64,000 bases of DNA from a bacterium (GCA_030680695.1 JAUXUT010000149.1:372001-436000); one strand, 5' to 3'. Counted from the stretch's first letter, positions 31,474 to 40,463 are shown. The notes: a model not told the origin generated them from the letters alone. Translations and numbers: made by a program.

Positions 31474-32166
31474 CTAGTTCCTCTTGTCGCTTATGACCCT
31501 ACCATCGTCGAGCTTCACCACGCGCTTGGCGAGCATACTGTATTCTTCTTCGTGGGTGACCATAATAATAGTCTGTCCTTGGGCGTGAATTTCCTCGAAA
31601 AGCTCCATGACCGTGCGCGAAGATTCATTGTCGAGGTTCGCGGTCGGTTCGTCTGCGAATAGTATCTGAGGCTTATGAGCCAAGGCACGGGCAACAGACA
31701 CGCGTTGCTGTTCGCCTCCAGAAAGCTGCCCAGGGAGGTTTGTAAACCTGTGACCAAGGCCAACGCGTTCCAATGCTGTGTGGGCTTCCGTATAGGCGAC
31801 CATTTTGGACTTGCCTTGCATCATGAGAGGCAGTGCGACGTTCTCTTCTGCGGTGAGGTCCGGCAGAAGGGCGTAATCCTGGAATACATATCCGAGCTGA
31901 TTAAGACGGAACATGGTTTTCTCGTCCGGCGTCATGGCGTGGGTGTCGGTACCGAATACTATGATCTCACCTGACGTTGGCTCATCAAGGAGCGACAACT
32001 GATACAAAAAGGTGGATTTACCTGCGCCCGATCGTCCGATGATGGCGATGAATTCCCCTTCCTCGACAGTGAAGTCTATGCCCTTCAATACGTGCGTTTC
32101 TTTATCGCCGTTCTTGAACGATTTTGTGAGGCCGCGTACTTCTATGAGTTTATTCTTGTATTTCAT
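31474..32166 (-). CDS. ABC transporter ATP-binding protein (MacB/LolD type)
   Basis: 230 residues with Walker A IIGRSGAGKST, Q-loop VFQDYALLPDL, signature LSGGEQQRV, Walker B ILFADEPT and the H-loop VTHEEE. The SGGEQQR and FADEPTANLD form belongs to the MacB/LolD/FtsE-like group that drives extrusion by mechanical coupling. The start was set at 32166 (MKYKNKLIEV), which matches the family N-terminus; an upstream start would overlap the permease gene. It is the last gene of the adaptor-permease-ATPase operon. Confidence 0.93.
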   Translation of the reverse strand: MKYKNKLIEVRGLTKSFKNGDKETHVLKGIDFTVEEGEFIAIIGRSGAGKSTFLYQLSLLDEPTSGEIIVFGTDTHAMTPDEKTMFRLNQLGYVFQDYALLPDLTAEENVALPLMMQGKSKMVAYTEAHTALERVGLGHRFTNLPGQLSGGEQQRVSVARALAHKPQILFADEPTANLDNESSRTVMELFEEIHAQGQTIIMVTHEEEYSMLAKRVVKLDDGRVISDKRN

Positions 32167-32179
32167 GGCTTTGGTATGA

Positions 32180-33427
32180 CTAGTTTCGTCCAAGGATAGA
32201 ATCGAGGATATTCTTGCGCACAATCATACGAGCCGGTATGTATCCCGCAATGATAGTGGTAAAGACAAGAAGAGCGATGCGCAACATAGTCCCGTCGAGC
32301 GGCGCGACCAAGATGCCGTCGGAGAACGGAAAGTTAATCGGATTAGCCGCGATGTACGGCTGGAGAATAACGTACAGCACGAAAAGTCCAATGGACGAGC
32401 CGATGACCGCGTAAAATATCGACTGGAAAACATATGACGTTTCAATCGCTGTGCCGCTGATGCCGATTCCCTTCATGATACCGATGAACTTGCGGCGCGT
32501 GATGGCGTTTATGAAGATGACGATGAATATCGTAATCGAGGCGACGGCAAGACCGATCGAGCTGATCATGTTTCCGAGAAGGGCGAATGTGGCCTTGATA
32601 TCTTGAAGAAACTTCGGCTGGGCATCCTCGAAAGTCTGGACGCGAGCAAACTCCCCCACGCCGGATCTGATTAAGCTGTCACGAACGACTACCGCACTGG
32701 CGCCAGGTTTTAGTTTGATGGATATTTCATCTACGTTATAGTCACCGCGGCCGATGAGCGAGCGGAACTGAGAATCGACCATAAAAACGCGGAATGCGAG
32801 TTCGTCTACTTTTGCTTGAATAATGCCCTTCACTGTGACTTCGCGCGTGATGCCGTTGACCGTAATGCGCACCTTGTCGCCGATATTGATGTCAGAAAGA
32901 GTTGTAAAGCCTGGTGATTCAATCGGCAAGTATTTTTTCAAAAGGTTGGCGCCGATAAGTACCTGATCATAATCGCCAGGTTCAAGGTATTCACCCTCGA
33001 CGATAAAGCGAGAAAGGTTAGTGGTCTGGTCTTCGGCCACAGGGTCAATGCCCACGAAACTACCGCCCGCGCGCTCGATCTCGTCTGGGTCTATCGCCTC
33101 TTTATAATGAGCTTCGATCGTGCCACCCTGCAGGTATCGGGCCGCAAAAACCTGCGCCTCGGGCAACGCCGCGACAATCGAAAGTACCTGCGGACTTTGC
33201 TCGATATAATCCTTCTTCGGCAGGTTAGATATGATGACGTCGCTCGTATAATAAATCTTGTTCGCCTCGACTGCGCCTTCGATCAAGCCAACAAGCACAC
33301 CAGACACCACCACAAGATTAAGGAATGTGAGTGCCATCACAAAAACGATAAGACTTGTTGTCCATATGCTCGCCCTGCGCACCTGGCGCAATGCGAGAAA
33401 GAATCCTATACGTATAAATTGAGGCAT
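32180..33427 (-). CDS. FtsX/MacB-type permease
   Basis: 415 residues with the four-helix plan: one N-terminal helix (about 21-46), a large extracytoplasmic domain (about 50-270, MacB_PCD-like, with VRITVNGITREVTVKGI), then three C-terminal helices (about 285-310, 335-360, 375-400). Its neighbours are a MacA/HlyD-type adaptor and the matching ATPase, so a MacAB-like exporter of peptides, lipids or macrolide-like compounds is expected. In a cell without a typical outer membrane the system probably ends at the envelope surface. Confidence 0.9.
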   Translation of the reverse strand: MPQFIRIGFFLALRQVRRASIWTTSLIVFVMALTFLNLVVVSGVLVGLIEGAVEANKIYYTSDVIISNLPKKDYIEQSPQVLSIVAALPEAQVFAARYLQGGTIEAHYKEAIDPDEIERAGGSFVGIDPVAEDQTTNLSRFIVEGEYLEPGDYDQVLIGANLLKKYLPIESPGFTTLSDINIGDKVRITVNGITREVTVKGIIQAKVDELAFRVFMVDSQFRSLIGRGDYNVDEISIKLKPGASAVVVRDSLIRSGVGEFARVQTFEDAQPKFLQDIKATFALLGNMISSIGLAVASITIFIVIFINAITRRKFIGIMKGIGISGTAIETSYVFQSIFYAVIGSSIGLFVLYVILQPYIAANPINFPFSDGILVAPLDGTMLRIALLVFTTIIAGYIPARMIVRKNILDSILGRN

Positions 33428-33445
33428 GTGGTGATATTACTCTTC

Positions 33446-34915
33446 CTATTTCGCAGGATTAAGGAATATTGTTTCGCCTTCCGTGAGCCCGGACAAAACC
33501 TCGACGTTGCCGCGGGAATCGGTCGAACCTGTAACTACGATGCGCTCTTGCGCGGACTCGGTCGCCATAAAGACAATTTTCTGGCCATCACGGTCGAGCA
33601 CGGCACGAGAAGGAACCATGACAGTCTCTGGCTTGCGTAGGGTTTCAATCGAAACGTTGGCCGTCATACCAGGGCGAACACGTATGTCCGACTCCTTGAA
33701 AGCGAGTTCGATTTTGTAGTTTGAGACACCATCACGAACGGTCTCAGCAGGATCAATATGCGACACTGTCGCAAAGAACTTTTCTGTCGAGCCATAGGCG
33801 TCGAGGGTGATTTCCGCCTCGTTGCCAATGCGTATACCAGCGATCGAAACCTCTGGCACAAAGGCTTCTATTTTCAGGTCTGGGCTTATAACAGAAACAA
33901 GGGTAGCGTTCTGTGACACAGTCTCGCCCACTTTCGCATCCTGACGCGATACGATGCCGGCAAACGGCGCACGAATAGTGGTGTCAGAAAGCTGGGCGCG
34001 ATATGCGGCCACGTTCGCCTCGGCAGCAGCCACGCGGGCGGCTTGCACCGACACATCCGAAAATACGCCGCTCACACGGTCGGTCTGGGATGCGAGATCG
34101 GTGAGGGCTGAGTTCACAGCACTGCGGGCCGATGCAATGTCGGTGCGATATTTATCAATAGTCGCCTGGGTAAGATTCGAATTTGTCTCCATGGTGTTGA
34201 CCGCTATCGCTACATCGTTCAGAAAAGCCACAACGGTCGCACCATATGACTTGGACAAGGCGAGTGCCTCGGCCGCACCAGCAGAATTATTGCCGATGGT
34301 CGCTGCAAGCAAAGACCAACGTGTAAAAACGTCCTCGACATCAATACGGGAGGAGTTAATCCTCATGCGTAGTTCATATCCCTTGAATGACGGCATGATT
34401 TCTGGGTTTTGAGAACTCGGATTGGTGAAAAGCTGGTCCACCTTGTTGTGGACGGCGTCATCAGCCGCCGTATAGGCGGTGACAATTTTCTGGGCGGTTT
34501 CACCCTGAACGTTATCAACCTTGGCCGCGCCCGTCGAACCAGTCGTACCAACCGAACCACCCTGGAGGGCCGAGAGCTCGGCACGCGCCGCGACGAGATC
34601 AGATTCGGCCTTCAAAAGATTCGCAGCCACGCTCGCCTTGTCGAGTTCGACGATTGCCTCGCCTGCCCTGACCGAATCTCCCACTGATTTATTCACACTA
34701 GACACAGTGCCACCTGCGGTAAAGGCGAGGTTGGCACTCTGGCGAGAAACCACCTTGCCCGATACGCGCACAGATCGCACAAGGTCCCCTTTTGCGACGA
34801 CGGCCGTTTCTCGCTTACCATTACCATCACCAGTAAACGCAAAGCCCGCTATCGCAAGCACGATGATAATAGCGCCAATAACCAGTCCTTTCTTGCCTTT
34901 AAAGTATTTCTTCAT
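33446..34915 (-). CDS. Periplasmic adaptor subunit (HlyD/MacA family)
   Basis: 489 residues: N-terminal membrane helix (about 9-27), first lipoyl half and beta-barrel strands (RSVRVSGKVVSR, GGTVSSVNKSVGDSVRAGE), a long helical hairpin interrupted by an extra Ala/Ser-rich segment (about 105-300), the second lipoyl half IRAPFAGIVSRQDAKVGETV (about 310-330), and C-terminal beta-barrel and membrane-proximal domains. It joins the permease to the outside. It is first in the operon, with a TTGATA/TATACT promoter and a leader of about 6 nt. The helical hairpin is longer than in most MacA proteins. Confidence 0.9.
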   Translation of the reverse strand: MKKYFKGKKGLVIGAIIIVLAIAGFAFTGDGNGKRETAVVAKGDLVRSVRVSGKVVSRQSANLAFTAGGTVSSVNKSVGDSVRAGEAIVELDKASVAANLLKAESDLVAARAELSALQGGSVGTTGSTGAAKVDNVQGETAQKIVTAYTAADDAVHNKVDQLFTNPSSQNPEIMPSFKGYELRMRINSSRIDVEDVFTRWSLLAATIGNNSAGAAEALALSKSYGATVVAFLNDVAIAVNTMETNSNLTQATIDKYRTDIASARSAVNSALTDLASQTDRVSGVFSDVSVQAARVAAAEANVAAYRAQLSDTTIRAPFAGIVSRQDAKVGETVSQNATLVSVISPDLKIEAFVPEVSIAGIRIGNEAEITLDAYGSTEKFFATVSHIDPAETVRDGVSNYKIELAFKESDIRVRPGMTANVSIETLRKPETVMVPSRAVLDRDGQKIVFMATESAQERIVVTGSTDSRGNVEVLSGLTEGETIFLNPAK

Positions 34916-34928
34916 ATTTGTGCCGTCC

Positions 34929-34958
34929 AGTATACGATATAAGGACGAGTCTTATCAA
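34929..34958 (-). promoter_or_regulatory. Promoter of the MacAB-like operon
   Basis: Minus strand TTGATA (34958-34953), 18-bp spacer, TATACT (34934-34929), 13 nt before the ATG at 34915. Confidence 0.6.
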
Positions 34959-34962
34959 AGGG

Positions 34963-35541
34963 CTATTTCTCGGTGTTCCTCCGGAGCCATGCGCGTACAT
35001 TACGCACGATAAGGTTAAGGGTGATGACCGCGAGAATGGAAAGGACGATGATACGGAACTCGTACCTGCGTATATCGCCCAGTATTGCCTCTAAAACATC
35101 GCCGGCCAAGTATCCCGCGCTTACAAATATAATCGCCCAACAAACCGCCCCGAGCGCATTCCACATAAGGAACCGCGAGGTAGGAATACTTGTTGTGCCC
35201 ATGCTAAACGGCACGACATGTCGAAATCCGTACATGAACCGCATTGAAAAGGATGCAATTTCTGGCCTCCTTTCAACAAAGGCGCTCGGCCTGCGTATGA
35301 GGTGTCGAAAATATGGGAAACGCGCGAATATCCAGTCTCTTTTGTACCTGCCAAGGAAGAAGAAAGACCAGTCTCCAACGACTGCTCCTATAGCGGCGAA
35401 CAATACGAGCATGGAAAATGACAGGTATTCACCGTGAGAGGAAAGGCCGCCCAGCAATACTACCGATTCACCTTCGAATATTGATCCAACAAAAACGGCG
35501 AGGTAGCCATATGACTCGATGAATTGGGTGACTGGGAGCAT
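34963..35541 (-). CDS. DedA family membrane protein
   Basis: 192 residues with the DedA/SNARE-associated pattern: FIESYGYLAVFVGSIFEGE (about 7-25), a re-entrant region, GAVVGDWSFFFLGR (about 52-65), the RFMYGFRHVVPFSMG motif with conserved Arg and Gly, and further C-terminal helices. DedA proteins are proposed phospholipid carrier-flippase-type membrane proteins. No promoter was clearly recognised. It is encoded just upstream of the MacAB-like operon but separated by that operon's promoter. Confidence 0.9.
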   Translation of the reverse strand: MLPVTQFIESYGYLAVFVGSIFEGESVVLLGGLSSHGEYLSFSMLVLFAAIGAVVGDWSFFFLGRYKRDWIFARFPYFRHLIRRPSAFVERRPEIASFSMRFMYGFRHVVPFSMGTTSIPTSRFLMWNALGAVCWAIIFVSAGYLAGDVLEAILGDIRRYEFRIIVLSILAVITLNLIVRNVRAWLRRNTEK

Positions 35542-35641
35542 GGTTGTGTCATGCTATCACATAGTGAATAGTGTCGGGAATCGGTCACGGGTCCTCGCCT
35601 GCTGACTCGGCCCGCGTTATGTCTGCTTTTTCTTTGCGTTG

Positions 35642-35713
35642 TGACCCTACGGGGAATCGAACCCCGATTACAGCCTTGAAAAGGCCGTGTCCTAACCGTT
35701 AGACGATAGGGCC
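35642..35713 (-). tRNA. tRNA-Glu (anticodon UUC)
   Basis: Acceptor GGCCCTA/TAGGGTC (one G-U pair), anticodon loop TTTTCAA (UUC), T arm CGGGG/CCCCG with TTCGATT. Discriminator A, no CCA encoded. Confidence 0.95.
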
Positions 35714-35736
35714 GGATAAACTTTCCGACGGCTATC

Positions 35737-35779
35737 AATATAGCCCTTTTTTGCCTTTTTGGCAAAAAAGGGCTAGTAT
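35737..35779. promoter_or_regulatory. Symmetric divergent promoter of tRNA-Glu and tRNA-Ser
   Basis: A 15-bp perfect inverted repeat (35741-35755/35761-35775, loop T5) holds both -35 boxes. Plus: TTGCCT (35751-35756), 17 bp, TAGTAT (35774-35779). Minus: TTGCCA (35765-35760), 17 bp, TATATT (35742-35737). The two promoters overlap, so they may compete for polymerase. Confidence 0.75.
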
Positions 35780-35801
35780 GATGCGGCTAAGACAACACCA
35801 T

Positions 35802-35888
35802 GGAGAGGTGGCAGAGTGGTCGAATGCACCAGTTTCGAAAACTGGCAGGCTCGCAAGGGTCTCGGGAGTTCGAATCTCCCCCTCTCCG
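35802..35888 (+). tRNA. tRNA-Ser (anticodon CGA)
   Basis: Acceptor GGAGAGG/CCTCTCC, anticodon stem CCAGT/ACTGG with loop TTCGAAA (CGA), class II variable arm, T arm GGGAG/CTCCC. Discriminator G, as usual for tRNA-Ser; no CCA encoded. Confidence 0.95.
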
Positions 35889-35895
35889 CAAGACC

Positions 35896-35926
35896 AAAAA
35901 ATCCATGCGAAGGCATGGATTTTTTG
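35896..35926 (+). terminator. Intrinsic terminator of tRNA-Ser
   Basis: AAAAAATCCATGC/GCATGGATTTTTT, 13-bp stem with loop GAAG. Confidence 0.93.
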
Positions 35927-35981
35927 CGTCTCTGCGGCAGAGTAAAGAGATGAGAAAGGCGGAGCGCCCGAGCGAAGCGAG

Positions 35982-36005
35982 GCCTCCCACATGGGAGGCT
36001 TTGTT
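35982..36005 (+). terminator. Second hairpin downstream of tRNA-Ser
   Basis: GCCTCCC-ACAT-GGGAGGC followed by TTTGTT. The stretch 35927-35981 before it is GC-rich with GAGCGAAGCGAGG-type repeats and no gene. Confidence 0.6.
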
Positions 36006-36118
36006 ATTCTCAAATCTTTATAAAATCTGGCGAGATGTAATTACCCCCTTATTATACACCCAAACATAGGTATTTGTCAAGCACCTCTCAGCACCACACA
36101 TAAGGTAAGATTATTTCC

Positions 36119-36460
36119 ATGATAAAGGAACAATTCACAGGCTTTTTCCATTTCGTCCGCACACAAGGTGTGGCCGGTTTTGCAATAGGCTTCATCCTCG
36201 GTCGGGCGGTGTCGGACCTTATTGGCTCGTTCGTAAATGACATCATAAACCCTGTTATTGGTCTGGCGCTCACCCGTTTTACTGACCTCGCTTCCCTGTC
36301 TGTCTCGATCAATGGCTCGACCATCGGATATGGCAAGTTCATCTCGCTTTTCATCAACTTCCTCATCCTTGCGGCGGTCGTGTATTTCGGTATAAAAAAG
36401 CTTTCCGAGAAGTTCGATCAGCCGAAAGATGCCCCGCTTGCCCCGGGTGTGAAGAAATAG
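36119..36460 (+). CDS. mscL: Large-conductance mechanosensitive channel
   Basis: 113 residues forming the pentameric osmotic safety valve. The N-terminal amphipathic helix with FFHFVRTQGV precedes transmembrane helix 1 AIGFILGRAVSDLIGSFVND (about 22-41), which includes the pore-constriction segment, and the second helix FISLFINFLILAAVVYFGI (about 74-92). A short charged C-terminal tail follows. It is monocistronic or shares a transcript with tRNA-Val, which begins 14 nt after the stop. Confidence 0.93.
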   Translation: MIKEQFTGFFHFVRTQGVAGFAIGFILGRAVSDLIGSFVNDIINPVIGLALTRFTDLASLSVSINGSTIGYGKFISLFINFLILAAVVYFGIKKLSEKFDQPKDAPLAPGVKK

Positions 36461-36474
36461 TAAAGTGTCCTTAT

Positions 36475-36551
36475 GCGCGCTTAGCTCAGTTGGCTAGAGC
36501 ATCTCATTGACGTTGAGAGGGTCGGGGGTTCAAGTCCCTCAGCGCGCACCA
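36475..36551 (+). tRNA. tRNA-Val (anticodon GAC), CCA encoded
   Basis: Acceptor GCGCGCT/AGCGCGC, D arm TAGCTCAGTTGGCTAGAGC, anticodon stem TCTCA/TGAGA with loop TTGACGT (GAC), T arm GGGGG/TCCCT with TTCAAG. Discriminator A followed by CCA (36549-36551). The ATPase ATG starts after a single C. Confidence 0.95.
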
Positions 36552-36552
36552 C

Positions 36553-39219
36553 ATGGACTGGTACAAGCTTTCTCCTTCAGAAACGTTCGCCGAGCTCGGT
36601 TCAAGAGAACACGGACTTTCCGATGCCGAGGCAAGGCGAAGGCTCGCAGAAAAAGGCCCTAATTCCCTGCCCGAGGCCAAGACAGACTCCCTGATTTCAA
36701 TATTCTTACGGCAATTCGCGAGCCCTATCATATATATACTCCTGGGCGCCGCCACGATTGTCCTTCTGCTCGGTGACATCGTGGACGCCTCGATCATCGC
36801 GGCGGTGCTTTTCATAAACGCGATTGTCGGTGCAGTCCAAGAAGGCCGCGCGCAGAACACGATGGCAGCCCTGCGTCGCATGGTGCAGACAACCGCTGTT
36901 GTGCTCCGTGATGGCAAAGAAGCGATCATGCCGTCCGAACAGGTTGTCCCCGGCGACATCATCGTCCTTCGTGAAGGCGACAAAGTTCCTGCCGACGCCC
37001 GTATCGCTGAATCGAACGCCTTGAAAGCCGAGGAAGCGGCCCTAACTGGTGAATCATCGTCCGTGCTTAAAATGAGTGATTCGATCGCGGCCAACGACTT
37101 GCCTGCATCAGACCAAACAAACATGGTGTTCCGCGGAACATACATCATCGGGGGCGACGCACGAGCGGTTGTTGTTGCAACTGGCAAGGATACAGTTATC
37201 GGTGGCATATCGCAGATGCTTGAATCGCTCGACACTGAAGTGCCTTTGAAGGCGAGCATCCGCAAGCTTTCTCATATTATCGTTGGTGTGGTTCTTTCTG
37301 TATGTGCTCTGATATTTACTATCGGAATAATGCGAGGCATACCGTTCGAAGATATGTTCGTCACCGCCGTTGCGGTCGCCGTATCGGCGACACCTGAAGG
37401 TCTGCCTGTTGTTGTGACAATTGTGCTCGCAGCAGGAATGTATCGCATGAGCCGCCAAAACGCCCTTGTAAGGAAGCTTCAGGCAGTCGAGGCGCTCGGA
37501 CAAGCGACCGTTATCGCCGTAGACAAGACAGGCACCATCACTCTCAACCAAATGGCCGTTGAAAAGCTCTGGGTATCATCAGGTATGCATGACATCGAGG
37601 CGAACGGATACAATCCCGAAGGCGGAGTTTCCATGAACGGAAATAAACTCGAACCACTCGACCATGCAGATTTGCTCGCCGCAGGAAGGATCGCGGCCTT
37701 CACGGCTGGATCTGCTATCGCATATTCCGAAGAGGAAAAAGAATGGAAACGTCTTTCTGGCGACCCTACCGAAACCGCCCTTCTCATCTTGTCGAAAAAA
37801 ATCGGCTTCGAAAAATCCGTCCTTGAATCAGAACATCCGCGCGCCCTCGACATTCCGTTCAGTTCTCATACCAAATACCACGCATCTATTAATAAGACAC
37901 CTGACGGTCTCTCCTTCTCGGTGGCTGGAGCTCCGGAAGTTGTGCTCGAAAACAGTTCGACCATATGGAAAAACGGAAAATCTGTGCGCCTTACAAACGA
38001 GGACAAAAGCGCCATTGAATCGGCCTTACTCGGTATGTCGTCGCTCGGTCTGCGCGTTGTTGCTCTTGCTGTACGAATGGGTCATGAATCGGCGATCGTG
38101 CCCGATTCCCTGCCAGAACTTTGTTTCGTCGGCCTCGCCGGTATAAGTGACAGTGTACGAAGCGATGTGAACGACGCACTTAGACGCGCCCAAGAAGCTG
38201 GGGTAAAAACCGTAATGATAACCGGCGACCATCCTGAAACCGCCAGGGCCATAGCCCAAAAGGTCGGCATATGGAAAGAAGGCGACCGTGTGATAACCGG
38301 AAAAGACCTTGCAGCCTTAAACGAAGTGGAGCTTGCCCATGTCCTTGGCGAAACAAGTGTATTCGCTCGCGTCGCACCACAAGACAAGCTCAAAATAATC
38401 GAGGCCTATCGCAAGCGCGGCGACACGATTGCGATGACGGGTGACGGAGTGAACGACGCACTATCCCTCGCCGCAGCTGACCTTGGTGTAGCCATGGGAA
38501 AAATTGGTACTGAGGTGGCCAAAGAAGCCGCAGACATCGTCCTTCTCGATGACAGTTTTGCGAGCATCGTCGCCGCGATTGAAGAAGGTCGAAACGTGTA
38601 CCGATCTATCAAGAAAGTTATACTTTATCTGTTCTCTACTTCTATCGGCGAGATACTGACCATAACTTTCGCCATGATTATTGGCTTCTCGATTCCTTTG
38701 CTTGCCACCCAGATTCTTTGGTTGAACTTCGTCACAGGTAGTTTCCTTGTCATATCGCTCGCCCTTGAACCGCGCGAAAAGAATCTTCTCATGCCATCCA
38801 AGCGCAAAACATCTCTCATTGATCGCCTTATGGTTGGAAGAATACTGCTCATCGCCCCAACTATGGCGATTGTCTCGCTTATAATGTTTGCTTCTTATAT
38901 CGAACAAGGATTTGTTGTTGCCTCGACTGTTGTGCTCTGTACCCTTGCTGTATGTCAGTGGTATCACACATTCAATTGCCGCACGGAAAGGCATTCGGTA
39001 TTTGGACGGACACTTTGGAGAAATAAATATCTCCTTGGTGCAATCGCTCTTGTTGTCGGACTTCAGATGCTTGCTGTATACGCGCCGTTCATGCAGAAAA
39101 TCCTCTACACTACACCAATTGGATTATCAGACTGGCTGATTATCGCCGGTGCGTCGCTCGCTGTGGTTCTCGTCGAAGAAATCCGCAAGGCGTTCGTCCG
39201 TCTGACCGTCAGTAAATAA
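36553..39219 (+). CDS. P-type cation-transporting ATPase (P2, Ca2+-type)
   Basis: 888 residues. N-terminal MDWYKLSPSETFAEL and GLSDAEARRRLAEKGPNSLPE match the cation ATPase N-domain, which fixes the start codon. Motifs: TGES actuator loop, PEGLP in helix 4 (about 285), phosphorylated Asp324 in DKTGTITLNQM, TGDHPETA and TGDGVNDALSLAAADLGVAMG in the hinge. Ten helices are expected. It most resembles Ca2+ or Na+ pumps of the P2 type (PEGLP and no CPC metal motif). The start lies 1 nt after the CCA of tRNA-Val, with no space for a leader or ribosome binding site. Confidence 0.93.
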   Translation: MDWYKLSPSETFAELGSREHGLSDAEARRRLAEKGPNSLPEAKTDSLISIFLRQFASPIIYILLGAATIVLLLGDIVDASIIAAVLFINAIVGAVQEGRAQNTMAALRRMVQTTAVVLRDGKEAIMPSEQVVPGDIIVLREGDKVPADARIAESNALKAEEAALTGESSSVLKMSDSIAANDLPASDQTNMVFRGTYIIGGDARAVVVATGKDTVIGGISQMLESLDTEVPLKASIRKLSHIIVGVVLSVCALIFTIGIMRGIPFEDMFVTAVAVAVSATPEGLPVVVTIVLAAGMYRMSRQNALVRKLQAVEALGQATVIAVDKTGTITLNQMAVEKLWVSSGMHDIEANGYNPEGGVSMNGNKLEPLDHADLLAAGRIAAFTAGSAIAYSEEEKEWKRLSGDPTETALLILSKKIGFEKSVLESEHPRALDIPFSSHTKYHASINKTPDGLSFSVAGAPEVVLENSSTIWKNGKSVRLTNEDKSAIESALLGMSSLGLRVVALAVRMGHESAIVPDSLPELCFVGLAGISDSVRSDVNDALRRAQEAGVKTVMITGDHPETARAIAQKVGIWKEGDRVITGKDLAALNEVELAHVLGETSVFARVAPQDKLKIIEAYRKRGDTIAMTGDGVNDALSLAAADLGVAMGKIGTEVAKEAADIVLLDDSFASIVAAIEEGRNVYRSIKKVILYLFSTSIGEILTITFAMIIGFSIPLLATQILWLNFVTGSFLVISLALEPREKNLLMPSKRKTSLIDRLMVGRILLIAPTMAIVSLIMFASYIEQGFVVASTVVLCTLAVCQWYHTFNCRTERHSVFGRTLWRNKYLLGAIALVVGLQMLAVYAPFMQKILYTTPIGLSDWLIIAGASLAVVLVEEIRKAFVRLTVSK

Positions 39220-39223
39220 AATT

Positions 39224-40390
39224 ATGAGAATACTCGGCATAGAAACATCCTGCGACGAGACTGCCATCAGCATCATCGACGTTGATGAGGCCGCTAATTC
39301 GGTCCGTGTCCTCGCAAACATCGTGCATACGCAAATGGATTTGCATACGCCTTATGGTGGAGTCTTTCCTATGCTTGCCAAACGTGAACACGCTAAAAAC
39401 CTCGTGCCTGTACTCAAACAAGCGCTCGATGCGGCGGCCATGCACACACCAGGCACAACCTCAATCGACCTCGCACAGACCGAGGAAATACTTAAACTCG
39501 AGCCAGAACTTTTCACGGCCTTCAAAGCGTTTGTGCCGACCATCGCAAAGCCAAACATAGACTTGATATCAGTCACTGCAGGACCGGGCCTTGAACCAGC
39601 TCTTTGGGTCGGTATTGGATTCGCTCGTGCCCTATCGCTCGCTTGGAATGTACCTGTCGTACCTGCAAACCACATGGAAGGCCATGTCCTCGCTGCGCTC
39701 ATTGCACCAATCTCGGAAGGCGCATATGACCTCCTTAATCGAAGAATTCTATATCCTGCCCTTTCACTTCTCATTTCAGGGGGCCATACACAGATTGTCG
39801 TCACTGATGCAGTTGGTTCGTATCGCATCGCCGGTGACACGCGCGACGATGCGGTTGGAGAGTGTTTCGACAAGGTCGCTCGCACTCTCGGCCTCGCATA
39901 TCCTGGCGGACCAAAAGTTTCAAAACTTGCTGCCGAGGCGCGCGCCGAAGGAATCGAATCACCTGAACCATTGCCACGACCGATGATAGATTCTCCCGAC
40001 CTAGACTTCTCATTCTCTGGCCTCAAAACCGCCGTATTGTATCTAACTAAACGCGTAACACTCGACGAACGCACAATCAAAGGCATTTGCCGTGAGGCCG
40101 AAGACGCTGTGACCGACGTACTTGTTGCCAAGGTCCGGAAAGCGATTGAAATATATGCCGTCGAAACCATGATTGTGGGCGGGGGCGTCATTGCCAACCC
40201 ACACATCAGACAGGCGCTTGAACGACTCGCCGTAGATTCGACCGTAAAACTTCTCTTGCCCCATACAGACCATTCAACAGACAATGCCCTCATGATGGCT
40301 CTTGCGGGTTATTTCAATACTGACAAGGCTTTGCAACCAGGCGCAGACATAGTCGCCAAAGGCACCCTCCCTATCGGTCCACGCGCCTGA
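39224..40390 (+). CDS. tsaD: tRNA threonylcarbamoyltransferase TsaD
   Basis: Transfers threonylcarbamoyl to A37 of ANN-reading tRNAs. ASKHA-type GIETSCDETAISI (4-16), the metal-site histidines in NHMEGH, LLISGGHTQIVV, DDAVGECFDKVARTLGL and the GGGVIANPHIRQAL motif are all present. It is 388 residues, about 45 longer than usual, with an extra segment between residues 65 and 110 (TTSIDLAQTEEIL region). The stop is TGA, showing that TGA is a stop codon in this organism. It follows the ATPase by 4 nt. No TsaB or TsaE is in the window. Confidence 0.95.
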   Translation: MRILGIETSCDETAISIIDVDEAANSVRVLANIVHTQMDLHTPYGGVFPMLAKREHAKNLVPVLKQALDAAAMHTPGTTSIDLAQTEEILKLEPELFTAFKAFVPTIAKPNIDLISVTAGPGLEPALWVGIGFARALSLAWNVPVVPANHMEGHVLAALIAPISEGAYDLLNRRILYPALSLLISGGHTQIVVTDAVGSYRIAGDTRDDAVGECFDKVARTLGLAYPGGPKVSKLAAEARAEGIESPEPLPRPMIDSPDLDFSFSGLKTAVLYLTKRVTLDERTIKGICREAEDAVTDVLVAKVRKAIEIYAVETMIVGGGVIANPHIRQALERLAVDSTVKLLLPHTDHSTDNALMMALAGYFNTDKALQPGADIVAKGTLPIGPRA

Positions 40391-40412
40391 CCGAAACACT
40401 CACACAAGACAA

Positions 40413-40438
40413 GAAAAGCCGCTCCTTTCGGAGCGGCT
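40413..40438. terminator. Bidirectional terminator between tsaD and the nuclease-like gene
   Basis: AGCCGCTCC/GGAGCGGCT with a 4-nt loop. On the minus strand it is followed by TTTTCTT, so it best serves the nuclease-like gene; the plus side has CGAGATTTTT. Confidence 0.8.
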
Positions 40439-40463
40439 CGAGATTTTTATGACCACCCACGAC

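Noticed and set aside
35741..35775. Palindrome as a terminator of tRNA genes
   Set aside because: It lies upstream of both divergent tRNA genes and matches two promoters, so termination is not its main role.
39352..40293. 313-codon open frame opposite tsaD
   Set aside because: It mirrors the codon pattern of tsaD and has no domain or promoter of its own.
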